In this document: positions 1 through 5,605 of the stretch, piece by piece | How positions within the stretch are numbered: the stretch's first letter is position 1 | Layout: each line of letters opens with the position of its first letter | Source: an uncultured Tepidimonas sp. | GTDB lineage: Bacteria > Pseudomonadota > Gammaproteobacteria > Burkholderiales > Burkholderiaceae_C | Direction: 5' to 3' | Length of the DNA stretch: 5,605 bases | Assembly: GCA_937949455.1 (NCBI GenBank) | Contig: CALEDU010000122.1 | Span: 1 to 5,605, forward strand | The notes under the pieces: generated by a model | The model's input: only the letters and a program-made list of their open reading frames with translations | Told to the model about the DNA's origin: nothing | Databases searched by the model: none | Translations under genes and position numbers: made by a program

Positions 1-78
1 GCAGCGAAAGCGGTGCGGATACACTTCGCCAACGGGTTGCAGGCGGCAGTGTGACCAGCGGGGCATGCGGACCCCGCA
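1..78. other. Left flank, no secure gene
   Basis: No gene can be assigned here with confidence. Two weak possibilities are visible. On the plus strand, frame 1 is open from the window edge to a TGA at 52-54 and would be the last 17 residues of a protein ending IHFANGLQAAV, convergent with dusA. On the minus strand, an ATG at 66-64 opens a frame beginning MPRWSHCRLQPVGEVYPHRF that runs out of the window; a GGGG stands 5 nt before it. I do not recognise either peptide, and only one of the two, if any, is likely to be real. I see no tRNA. Confidence 0.3.
58..77 (-). terminator. GC hairpin just after dusA stop, possible terminator
   Basis: A perfect inverted repeat, GCGGGG (58-63) and CCCCGC (72-77) around an 8-nt loop, begins one base beyond the dusA stop codon. 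In a minus-strand transcript it would form a short GC-rich stem. No T-run follows, so it is not a typical intrinsic terminator. It could instead protect the 3' end of the mRNA, or be a chance repeat in GC-rich DNA. Confidence 0.3.
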
Positions 79-1092
<1,014 letters not shown>

Positions 1093-1101
1093 GGGGCCGC
1101 G

Positions 1102-1107
1102 ATTATC
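1102..1107 (-). promoter_or_regulatory. Possible -10 box for dusA
   Basis: The minus strand reads GATAAT at 1107-1102, a 5 of 6 match to TATAAT. Initiation about 7 nt downstream would fall near 1095, only a few bases before the dusA ATG at 1092. No convincing -35 hexamer is seen at 16-18 bp, where the sequence is GC-only. This is suggestive at best. Confidence 0.2.
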
Positions 1108-1118
1108 CCCGACACCCT

Positions 1119-1147
1119 GCAAAGGCCCGCCAAAGTGGGCACTTTGC
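1119..1147 (-). repeat. Strong inverted repeat between phaB and dusA
   Basis: Two nested, mutually exclusive structures are visible. The larger is a 10-bp stem: GCAAAGGCCC (1119-1128) pairs with GGGC (1137-1140) plus CTTTGC (1142-1147), with one bulged base (1141) and an 8-nt loop. The smaller is a perfect 16-bp palindrome at 1131-1146, CAAAGTG-GG-CACTTTG, which uses the loop of the first. On the minus-strand mRNA it sits 18 nt past the phaB stop and 26 nt before the dusA start. No T-run follows, so it may be an mRNA processing or stability hairpin, an attenuator-like element or a protein-binding dyad rather than a simple terminator. Confidence 0.45.
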
Positions 1148-1165
1148 GACGGCCGGTCGTGCCAA

Positions 1166-1906
1166 TCAGCCCATGTGCAGGCCGCCGTTGCACGAAAAAT
1201 CGGCACCGGTGGTATAGCCTGCGTCGTCGCTGGCCAACCAGGCGACGATGGAGGCGATCTCGCGCGGCTCGCCCAGGCGCTTGACGGGGATGGTGGCAAT
1301 GATTTTTTCTAGCACGTCGGGGCGGATGGCCTTGACCATATCGGTGGCGATGTAACCCGGGCTGACGGTATTGACGGTCACCCCCTTGGAAGCCAGTTCC
1401 TGCGCCAAGGCCATGGTAAAGCCGTGCATACCGGCCTTGGCAGCCGAGTAGTTGGTTTGGCCGGCCTGGCCCTTCTCGCCGTTGACCGAAGAGATTTGGA
1501 TGATGCGCCCCCAACCGCGCTCGATCATGTCGGGCACCACCTGCTTGGTGACGTTGAACATGGAGGTCAGGTTGGTGTTGATGACGACATCCCAGTCTTC
1601 CTTGGTCATCTTGACGAACAGGCGGTCGCGCGTGATGCCGGCGTTGTTGACCAGCACGTCGATCGGTCCGTGCTCGGCCTTGGCCTTGGCGAAGGCCTGC
1701 ACGACGCTGTCCCAGTCACCTACGTTGCCCACGCTGGCATAGAAGGTGTAGCCCAGCGCCTTTTGCTCGTCCAGCCACTTCTGGTAGTCGCGCGTCGGGC
1801 CGCAACCCGCAATGACTTTGAAGCCGGCTCTCGAGAGGGCCTGACAAATGGCGGTGCCGATGCCACCCATGCCGCCGGTGACGTACGCGACGCGTTGTTG
1901 GCTCAT
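1166..1906 (-). CDS. phaB: Acetoacetyl-CoA reductase PhaB
   Basis: A 246-residue cytoplasmic short-chain dehydrogenase that reduces acetoacetyl-CoA to (R)-3-hydroxybutyryl-CoA, the second step of PHB synthesis. The Rossmann nucleotide motif TGGMGGIG is at 10-17, NNAG at 87-90, and the catalytic Ser140 (ISSVNGEKGQ), Tyr153 and Lys157 (YSAAK) are in place. VSPGYIATDMVKAIR (181-195) and the C-terminal GADFSCNGGLHMG are family hallmarks; length equals the Ralstonia eutropha enzyme as I remember it. The start is the ATG at 1906, which has AGAGGAG 7 nt upstream; an in-frame ATG at 1963 would add 19 residues absent from the family. The loop after beta-2 that normally reads the cofactor phosphate is GPTRDYQKW, one residue shorter than the R. 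eutropha loop and without its Arg-Arg pair, so NADPH preference should not be assumed. Third gene of the operon, 60 bp after phaA. Confidence 0.97.
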   Translation of the reverse strand: MSQQRVAYVTGGMGGIGTAICQALSRAGFKVIAGCGPTRDYQKWLDEQKALGYTFYASVGNVGDWDSVVQAFAKAKAEHGPIDVLVNNAGITRDRLFVKMTKEDWDVVINTNLTSMFNVTKQVVPDMIERGWGRIIQISSVNGEKGQAGQTNYSAAKAGMHGFTMALAQELASKGVTVNTVSPGYIATDMVKAIRPDVLEKIIATIPVKRLGEPREIASIVAWLASDDAGYTTGADFSCNGGLHMG

Positions 1907-1913
1907 GAAACTG

Positions 1914-1920
1914 CTCCTCT
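1914..1920 (-). promoter_or_regulatory. phaB ribosome binding site
   Basis: AGAGGAG on the minus strand, 7 nt before the ATG at 1906. It fixes the phaB start and argues against the longer frame from 1963. The rest of the 60-bp phaA-phaB gap shows no terminator or clear promoter. Confidence 0.75.
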
Positions 1921-1966
1921 GTGTGTTGAACGGGGGGTGTGACAAAACCCTGAAGGGGGACAAAGA

Positions 1967-3145
1967 TCAGCGCTCGACGCAGAGCGAAACGCCCATGCCG
2001 CCGCCAATGCACAACGCAGCCAGTCCTTTGTGGGCGTCGCGGCGCTGCATCTCGTGCAACAGCGTGACCAGGATGCGGCAGCCCGAGGCGCCGATGGGGT
2101 GGCCCAGCGCGATGGCGCCACCATTGACGTTGACCTTGGCCGGATCGGCACCCAGCACCTGGTTGACCGCGCAGGCCTGGGCCGCGAAGGCTTCGTTGAG
2201 TTCGAACAGATCGACGTCGGCCACCGACCAGCCAGCGCGCGCCAGTGCCTTTTGGGATGCCGGCACTGGGCCCATGCCCATCGTGGCCGGGTCCAGCCCG
2301 CTGGTGCCGAAACTGGCGATGCGCGCCAGCGGCTTGAGGCCCAGTTGGGCAGCCTTGCTCGCCTTCATGACCATCACGGCGGCGGCACCGTCGTTGATGC
2401 CGCTGGCGTTGCCGGCGGTGACACTGCCGGCCTTGTCGAAAGCGGGCTTGAGGCCCGCCAAGGCCTCGGCGCTGGTCTTGCGGTTGAGGTACTCGTCGGT
2501 GTCGAAGACGAGCGGGTCGCCCTTGCGTTGCGGAATCGTCACCGGCACGATCTCGTCCCTGAACTTGCCGGCGTCCTGCGCGGCGGCCGCGCGGCGCTGG
2601 CTTTCCAGCGCGAGGGCGTCCTGCATCTCGCGTGTGATGCCGTGCGCCTTGGCGACGTTTTCGGCGGTGATGCCCATGTGGTATTGGTTATAGACGTCCC
2701 ACAGGCCATCGACGATCATCGAGTCGATCATCTTCCAGTCGCCCATGCGTTGGCCCTCACGGCTGCCCAGCAACACATGCGGGGCCAGGGACATGTTCTC
2801 TTGTCCGCCCGCGATGACGATTTCGCTGTCGCCCCAGGCCACCGCCTGCGCTGCCAGCATCACGGCCTTCAGGCCCGAGCCGCACACGGCGTTGATGGTC
2901 AGGGCGGGGGTTTCTTTGGGTACGCCGGCCTTCATGGCGGCCTGGCGTGCGGGATTCTGGCCGCACCCAGCGGCCAGAACCTGTCCCATGATGACCTCAC
3001 CGATCTGCTCGGCCGGCACGCCGGTGCGCGCCAGCAGGGCACGGATGACGGTGGCCCCCAGATCCGTTGCGGGGGTCTTGGCGAGTGTGCCACCAAACTT
3101 GCCAATGGCCGTGCGCGCGGCACCAACGATGACGATGTCTTCCAT
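1967..3145 (-). CDS. phaA: Acetyl-CoA C-acetyltransferase (beta-ketothiolase) PhaA
   Basis: A 392-residue biosynthetic thiolase that condenses two acetyl-CoA into acetoacetyl-CoA, the first committed step to PHB. The N-terminal domain opens [19 protein letters not shown]. The acyl-carrying nucleophile is Cys88 in [17 protein letters not shown] lies at 113-119, NEAF at 317-320, the catalytic base His349 in GHPIGASG, and Cys379 in CIGGGMG near the C-terminus, so the Cys-His-Cys set is complete. Length matches PhaA/AtoB-type thiolases. The start at 3145 is preferred because AAGGA stands 8 nt upstream. A second ATG at 3154 would add MNP and overlap the phaC stop as ATGA, but that Shine-Dalgarno would directly abut it. 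The open frame extends further upstream inside phaC, which is a GC-rich shadow. The operon position, between phaC and phaB, supports an anabolic role. Confidence 0.97.
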   Translation of the reverse strand: MEDIVIVGAARTAIGKFGGTLAKTPATDLGATVIRALLARTGVPAEQIGEVIMGQVLAAGCGQNPARQAAMKAGVPKETPALTINAVCGSGLKAVMLAAQAVAWGDSEIVIAGGQENMSLAPHVLLGSREGQRMGDWKMIDSMIVDGLWDVYNQYHMGITAENVAKAHGITREMQDALALESQRRAAAAQDAGKFRDEIVPVTIPQRKGDPLVFDTDEYLNRKTSAEALAGLKPAFDKAGSVTAGNASGINDGAAAVMVMKASKAAQLGLKPLARIASFGTSGLDPATMGMGPVPASQKALARAGWSVADVDLFELNEAFAAQACAVNQVLGADPAKVNVNGGAIALGHPIGASGCRILVTLLHEMQRRDAHKGLAALCIGGGMGVSLCVER

Positions 3146-3150
3146 GGGAT

Positions 3151-4983
3151 TCATCCTTTTTCTGCAGAGGTTACGGGGGGGATGGGTGTGGCGAGGAGCG
3201 TGGCCAGGGCCTCGTCGGCCTTGACCCGCACATAGCGGCCTGGTGCCGGCTCGATCGGGCGGTAGCGGCGGTTGCCGCGACTGCGCGGGGCCAGGATCTG
3301 GCGGCCGCCGTGCGCCGCCAGCCACGGCGTCCAGTCGGTCCACCAACTGCCCTTGTGCTCGGTGGCGGCGGCGATCCAGTCGTCCACCGATTCGGGGAAG
3401 TGCCCCTCGGGGCCGGTCCAGAAGCTGCGCTTGCCCTTTGCCGCAGGGTTGATGACGCCGGCGATGTGACCCGAGGCGCCCATGACGAAACGCATCGGCC
3501 CACCGAGATGGCGCGTGGTGGCATAGGCGCCGCCGATCGGCACGATGTGGTCCTCGCGCGAGCCGTAGACGTAGGCCGGGATATCGATCGCGCCGAGGTC
3601 CACCGGCGCACCGCAGACGGTCAGCTTGCCGGGCTGGCACAGTTCGTTTTGGAGATAGGTGTGGCGCAGGTACGATGCGTACCATTTGCCTGGGAGGTTG
3701 GTGCTGTCGCTGTTCCAATACAGCAGATCAAACGGCGGCGGTGTCTCGCCCTTGAGGTAGTTGCCGACCACATAGTTCCAGACCAGGTCGTTCGGGCGCA
3801 AGAAGCTGAACGTGGTGGCCAGATCCCGCCCAGGCAGCAAACCGCCGTGCGCGTACTGCAGCTCGCGCAGCGCGACGAAGGCCTCATCGATGAAGACATC
3901 CAGCACGCCGGTATCGGTGAAGTCCAGCAGCGTGGTCAGGAAGGTGGCGCTTTCGACCTTGCGGTCACCGCGCGCCGCCAGCACCGCCAGCGCCGTGCCG
4001 AGCATGGTGCCGCCGACGCAAAAGCCCAGCGCGTTGATGGTGTCGGCTTTGCCGATTTCACGCACCACGTCGATGGCGCGGATGACGGCATGCTCGATGT
4101 AGTCGTCCCAGGTGGCCTGCGCCAGCGTGGCGTCCGGGTTGCGCCAGCTGATGACGAAGGTGCGGTGGCCTTGCTCGACCGCGTAGCGCAGGAAGGAGTT
4201 GTCCGGCTGCAGGTCCAGGATGTAGTACTTGTTGATGCACGGCGGCACGACGAGGAAGGGCCGCTCGTACACGCGCGCGGTCAGCGGCTTGTACTCGATC
4301 AGCTGAAAGTATTCGTTTTCGAACACCACCTGCCCCTCGGTGGTGGCGACATTGCGCCCGACTTCAAAGGCATTGTGGTCCGTCATGGAAACGAACCCTT
4401 GCTTCATATCATGGAGCAGGTTTTGTACGCCTTTGGCAATGCTCTCGCCCTGGGTGTCCAGGGCTTTTTGTTGGGCCTCGGCGTTGAAGGCCAAGAAGTT
4501 GCTCGGGGCGCTGGCATCGATCCACTGCTGCACCGCAAAACGGATGCGCGCCTTGGTTTTGGGGTCGGCCTGCACGGCCTCGGCCATGCGCATGAGCGTG
4601 CGGGCGTTGAGCAGATACAACGCCGCACTGTAGGACGCCACGGGATTGCGCGCCCAGGCATCGTCCGCGAAGCGCCGGTCCTCCCGCGGGGGCTGCACAT
4701 GCAGACCCTGCTGCCACAGCTCCCCAGCCTCGCGCACGTAATCGCGCTGAATGTCGGCCAAGGCAATGGGGTCCAACGGCACCGCCGCACCCCCCAGCCG
4801 GCGCAGCAGGTCTGACAGGCCCGCGATCTGGCCCCAGTCCGGCCCGGCAGCGCCAGCTGCGGTCGCCAGGGCAGGTTGCCCAGCCCCTTGCAGGGCCGCC
4901 TGCACCGCTTGCGTCCATTGCTGAAAGGCCTGCTGCGACCATTCGGCCCAGGAAGGCTGGCCATCGGTGCGGGATTGCGTCAT
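3151..4983 (-). CDS. phaC: Class I poly(3-hydroxyalkanoate) synthase PhaC
   Basis: A 610-residue polymerase that links (R)-3-hydroxybutyryl-CoA into PHB at the granule surface and releases CoA. The variable N-terminal region (about 1-100) is followed by the PhaC N-terminal domain and an alpha/beta-hydrolase catalytic domain. The lipase-like box GFCVGG (320-325) carries the nucleophile Cys322. The other triad members are Asp478 in GSREDHIVP and His506 in [12 protein letters not shown]. The lid region includes [20 protein letters not shown] (422-441). Length and the absence of phaE or phaR partners place it in class I. AGGAGA 7 nt upstream fixes the ATG at 4983. The usual C-terminal motif PGRYVxxKA ends at residue 589, where I remember the R. 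eutropha enzyme stopping; here 21 further residues follow. First gene of phaCAB; its stop overlaps the phaA start region. Confidence 0.97.
   Translation of the reverse strand: MTQSRTDGQPSWAEWSQQAFQQWTQAVQAALQGAGQPALATAAGAAGPDWGQIAGLSDLLRRLGGAAVPLDPIALADIQRDYVREAGELWQQGLHVQPPREDRRFADDAWARNPVASYSAALYLLNARTLMRMAEAVQADPKTKARIRFAVQQWIDASAPSNFLAFNAEAQQKALDTQGESIAKGVQNLLHDMKQGFVSMTDHNAFEVGRNVATTEGQVVFENEYFQLIEYKPLTARVYERPFLVVPPCINKYYILDLQPDNSFLRYAVEQGHRTFVISWRNPDATLAQATWDDYIEHAVIRAIDVVREIGKADTINALGFCVGGTMLGTALAVLAARGDRKVESATFLTTLLDFTDTGVLDVFIDEAFVALRELQYAHGGLLPGRDLATTFSFLRPNDLVWNYVVGNYLKGETPPPFDLLYWNSDSTNLPGKWYASYLRHTYLQNELCQPGKLTVCGAPVDLGAIDIPAYVYGSREDHIVPIGGAYATTRHLGGPMRFVMGASGHIAGVINPAAKGKRSFWTGPEGHFPESVDDWIAAATEHKGSWWTDWTPWLAAHGGRQILAPRSRGNRRYRPIEPAPGRYVRVKADEALATLLATPIPPVTSAEKG
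3154..3161 (-). promoter_or_regulatory. phaA ribosome binding site inside the phaC 3' end
   Basis: AAAAAGGA on the minus strand, with AAGGA 8 nt before the ATG at 3145. It encodes the last codons of phaC (Lys-Gly), whose TGA (3153-3151) follows at once. Ribosomes finishing phaC therefore stop on the phaA start region, which suggests translational coupling. Confidence 0.7.
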
Positions 4984-5015
4984 ACGCGTGTCTCCTGTCG
5001 GGTTTTGGTCTTCAT
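4980..5015 (-). CDS. Possible 11-residue leader peptide coupled to phaC
   Basis: A short open frame, [11 protein letters not shown], starts at an ATG at 5015 and ends in a TGA at 4982-4980 that overlaps the phaC ATG as ATGA. AGGGG (5027-5023) stands 7 nt before this ATG, a usable ribosome binding site. A second in-frame ATG at 5036 would make it 18 residues. The frame contains the phaC Shine-Dalgarno within its Gln-Glu codons. I know of no such peptide in pha operons. The arrangement fits translational coupling or leader control, but a frame this short can arise by chance. Confidence 0.22.
   Translation of the reverse strand: MKTKTRQETRV
4991..4996 (-). promoter_or_regulatory. phaC ribosome binding site
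   Basis: AGGAGA on the minus strand, 7 nt before the phaC ATG at 4983. Spacing and sequence are near ideal and decide the start. Confidence 0.8.
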
Positions 5016-5031
5016 CGTAACGCCCCTGGCC

Positions 5032-5062
5032 GTCATTTGAATGACAATTAAAGTCAAGTCAT
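5032..5062. promoter_or_regulatory. AT-rich candidate promoter/operator upstream of phaC
   Basis: This is the most AT-rich patch near the divergent start regions. It contains the 14-bp palindrome GTCATT-TG-AATGAC (5032-5045) and two more GTCA copies on the plus strand at 5053 and 5058. Toward phaC, the minus strand offers TTTAAT (5052-5047) as a -10-like box, and TTGACT (5057-5052) or TTGTCA (5047-5042) as -35-like boxes, but none combine at standard spacing. I therefore call it a control region without fixing a start site. It lies 49-79 bp before the phaC ATG and could also serve the plus-strand gene. Confidence 0.35.
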
Positions 5063-5103
5063 GTCCGGGCTTACCCGGGTGGTGCTGCGCTGCGTGCCAG
5101 ATG

Positions 5104-5131
5104 ATGGAAGTGTCGCAGGAGCGCCTTCCAT
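5104..5131 (+). repeat. Inverted repeat upstream of the membrane protein gene
   Basis: Perfect 7-bp arms ATGGAAG (5104-5110) and CTTCCAT (5125-5131) flank a 14-nt loop, within which CGC-AGGA-GCG (5114-5123) could form a small inner stem. In a plus-strand RNA, a Shine-Dalgarno-like AGGAG (5117-5121) lies in the apical part and an in-frame ATG (5130-5132) overlaps the 3' arm. In a minus-strand read-through transcript from pgeF the same hairpin would form, but no T-run follows in either direction. Confidence 0.35.
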
Positions 5132-5207
5132 GACGCTGACACGGGCGAGGTTTGCCCCGCTTGGCCCCCGCCCAGGTTCCGCCCCCACTTTTTCGAGACC
5201 CGCGCTG

Positions 5208-5489
5208 ATGTACCTCGTCCTTCTCGCATGGGGTTATGTGGTTGTGATGATGGCGATCGCCGAGGCCCTGAGTCCACAGGGTACCGTCTTGGGTGCCTTT
5301 TTCACCCTGCTGCTGTATGGGGTGGGCCCGATGGGGTTGGCCATCTACCTGATGGGCACGCCGTTGCGGCGCAAAGCGCGCCGCCGGCAGGCAGCCCTGC
5401 CCGGGAGTTCAGACGCGCCAGATGGCCGCACCCAGCCGCCCGCTGCTGCCCAGGAGACGCGCGTCCCGCCGGTGCGAGAAGAACCGTGA
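5208..5489 (+). CDS. Small two-helix membrane protein of unknown function
   Basis: A 93-residue protein with two predicted membrane helices, about 1-20 (MYLVLLAWGYVVVMMAIAEA) and 25-48, joined by a short LSPQG turn. A basic stretch (RRKARRR, 54-60) follows, then a Pro/Ala-rich, charged tail ending VPPVREEP. The positive stretch predicts a cytoplasmic C-terminus. I recall similar uncharacterised proteins next to phaC and pgeF in Burkholderiales that begin MYLV, which is why I use the ATG at 5208; its Shine-Dalgarno (CGAGA) is weak. An ATG at 5130 has AGGAG 8 nt upstream and would add 26 residues, but that stretch uses rare AGG and AGA codons and is not hydrophobic. The gene is divergent from phaC, and its last 81 bp overlap pgeF on the opposite strand. 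No function can be assigned. Confidence 0.75.
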   Translation: MYLVLLAWGYVVVMMAIAEALSPQGTVLGAFFTLLLYGVGPMGLAIYLMGTPLRRKARRRQAALPGSSDAPDGRTQPPAAAQETRVPPVREEP

Positions 5490-5605
5490 AGGATCGCTGA
5501 ACGTACACCAGTGGGGGGTGCTGTCGTTGCCCGTGACCTGGCCGAAGCCAAGCCGCGCCAGGCGGCGTCGCGCCAGCCCTGGCAAGTCGGCCAGCCACCG
5601 GCCGG
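5409..5605 (-). CDS. pgeF: Peptidoglycan editing factor PgeF (YfiH/laccase-domain family), C-terminal part
   Basis: Only the last 64 residues are in the window; the gene continues past the right edge. The frame reads GRWLADLPGLARRRLARLGF, then a segment containing the family signature WCTFSDPSRFFSHRRD and a C-terminal SGRLGAAIWRV, matching the usual CTYSDPxRFFSYRRD...TGRMAxLIW end of the YfiH family. The family is a cytoplasmic metal-dependent enzyme fold. E. coli YfiH has been linked to removal of wrongly incorporated L-Ser from UDP-MurNAc precursors, and relatives show purine nucleoside activities. The zinc ligands lie upstream and are not visible. Ser replaces the common Glu in DPERFF, and that TCA codon faces the stop of the convergent membrane protein gene. 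It is on the same strand as phaC and upstream of it. Confidence 0.88.
   Translation of the reverse strand, partial: GRWLADLPGLARRRLARLGFGQVTGNDSTPHWCTFSDPSRFFSHRRDARLLGSSGRLGAAIWRV

Noticed and set aside
1093..1299. N-terminal extension of dusA into phaB
   Set aside because: The extra 69 residues do not resemble DusA and overlap the conserved C-terminus of PhaB.
1907..1963. N-terminal extension of phaB from ATG 1963
   Set aside because: It overlaps the strong AGAGGAG site used by ATG 1906, and the family starts at the shorter form.
2030..3235. 401-codon open frame on the plus strand, opposite phaA
   Set aside because: Same cause: antisense shadow of a high-GC gene, with no family motif; phaA on the other strand is unambiguous.
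3146..3718. Longer phaA frame reaching back to 3718, as if a fused protein
   Set aside because: The extension lies out of frame inside phaC, reads as low-complexity Arg/Pro-rich sequence, and a proper ribosome binding site precedes 3145.
3310..4815. 501-codon open frame on the plus strand, opposite phaC
   Set aside because: The phaC frame is certain from motifs and the antisense translation is a His/Arg/Val/Gly-rich product typical of the opposite strand of GC-rich genes. There is no recognisable domain or good start context.
5073..5080. 8-bp palindrome ACCCGGGT
   Set aside because: Short GC palindromes are expected by chance in this composition, and nothing ties it to a regulator.
5061..5207. 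Longer N-terminus for the membrane protein from ATG 5061 or 5130
   Set aside because: Not fully excluded for 5130, which has a good ribosome binding site, but the added residues are non-hydrophobic with rare Arg codons and the remembered family begins at MYLV.

Overview
The window reads as chromosomal DNA of a high-GC betaproteobacterium, most likely in Burkholderiales. The protein sequences resemble Comamonadaceae and relatives, but I judge this from remembered family sequences, not a search. The core is a complete polyhydroxybutyrate (PHB) operon in the classical order phaC-phaA-phaB, all on the minus strand and so read right to left. It is followed by dusA, a tRNA-dihydrouridine synthase.

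Layout from left to right. Bases 1-78 are a flank with no secure gene and a GC hairpin just past the dusA stop. dusA lies at 79-1092. The 73-bp gap at 1093-1165 holds a strong inverted repeat and a -10-like box. phaB lies at 1166-1906, then a 60-bp gap with a good ribosome binding site, then phaA at 1967-3145. phaC lies at 3151-4983, and its stop codon is embedded in the phaA translation start region. Bases 4984-5207 form the control region: an AT-rich patch with clustered GTCA half-sites, a possible short leader peptide overlapping the phaC start, and a second hairpin facing the other way. A small two-helix membrane protein gene lies at 5208-5489 on the plus strand. It converges with, and overlaps by 81 bp, the 3' end of pgeF (5409 to the window edge, minus strand).

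How the genes work together: PhaA condenses two acetyl-CoA, PhaB reduces acetoacetyl-CoA to (R)-3-hydroxybutyryl-CoA, and PhaC polymerises it into PHB granules. All three have their catalytic residues. dusA (tRNA D-loop modification) and pgeF (peptidoglycan precursor editing) are housekeeping neighbours without an obvious biochemical link to PHB.

I see no novel defence, mobile or biosynthetic system. The points most worth a second look are fine-scale: a codon-on-codon antisense overlap between the membrane protein gene and pgeF, a possible coupled leader peptide before phaC, a C-terminal PhaC extension running into the phaA ribosome binding site, and alternative hairpins before dusA.
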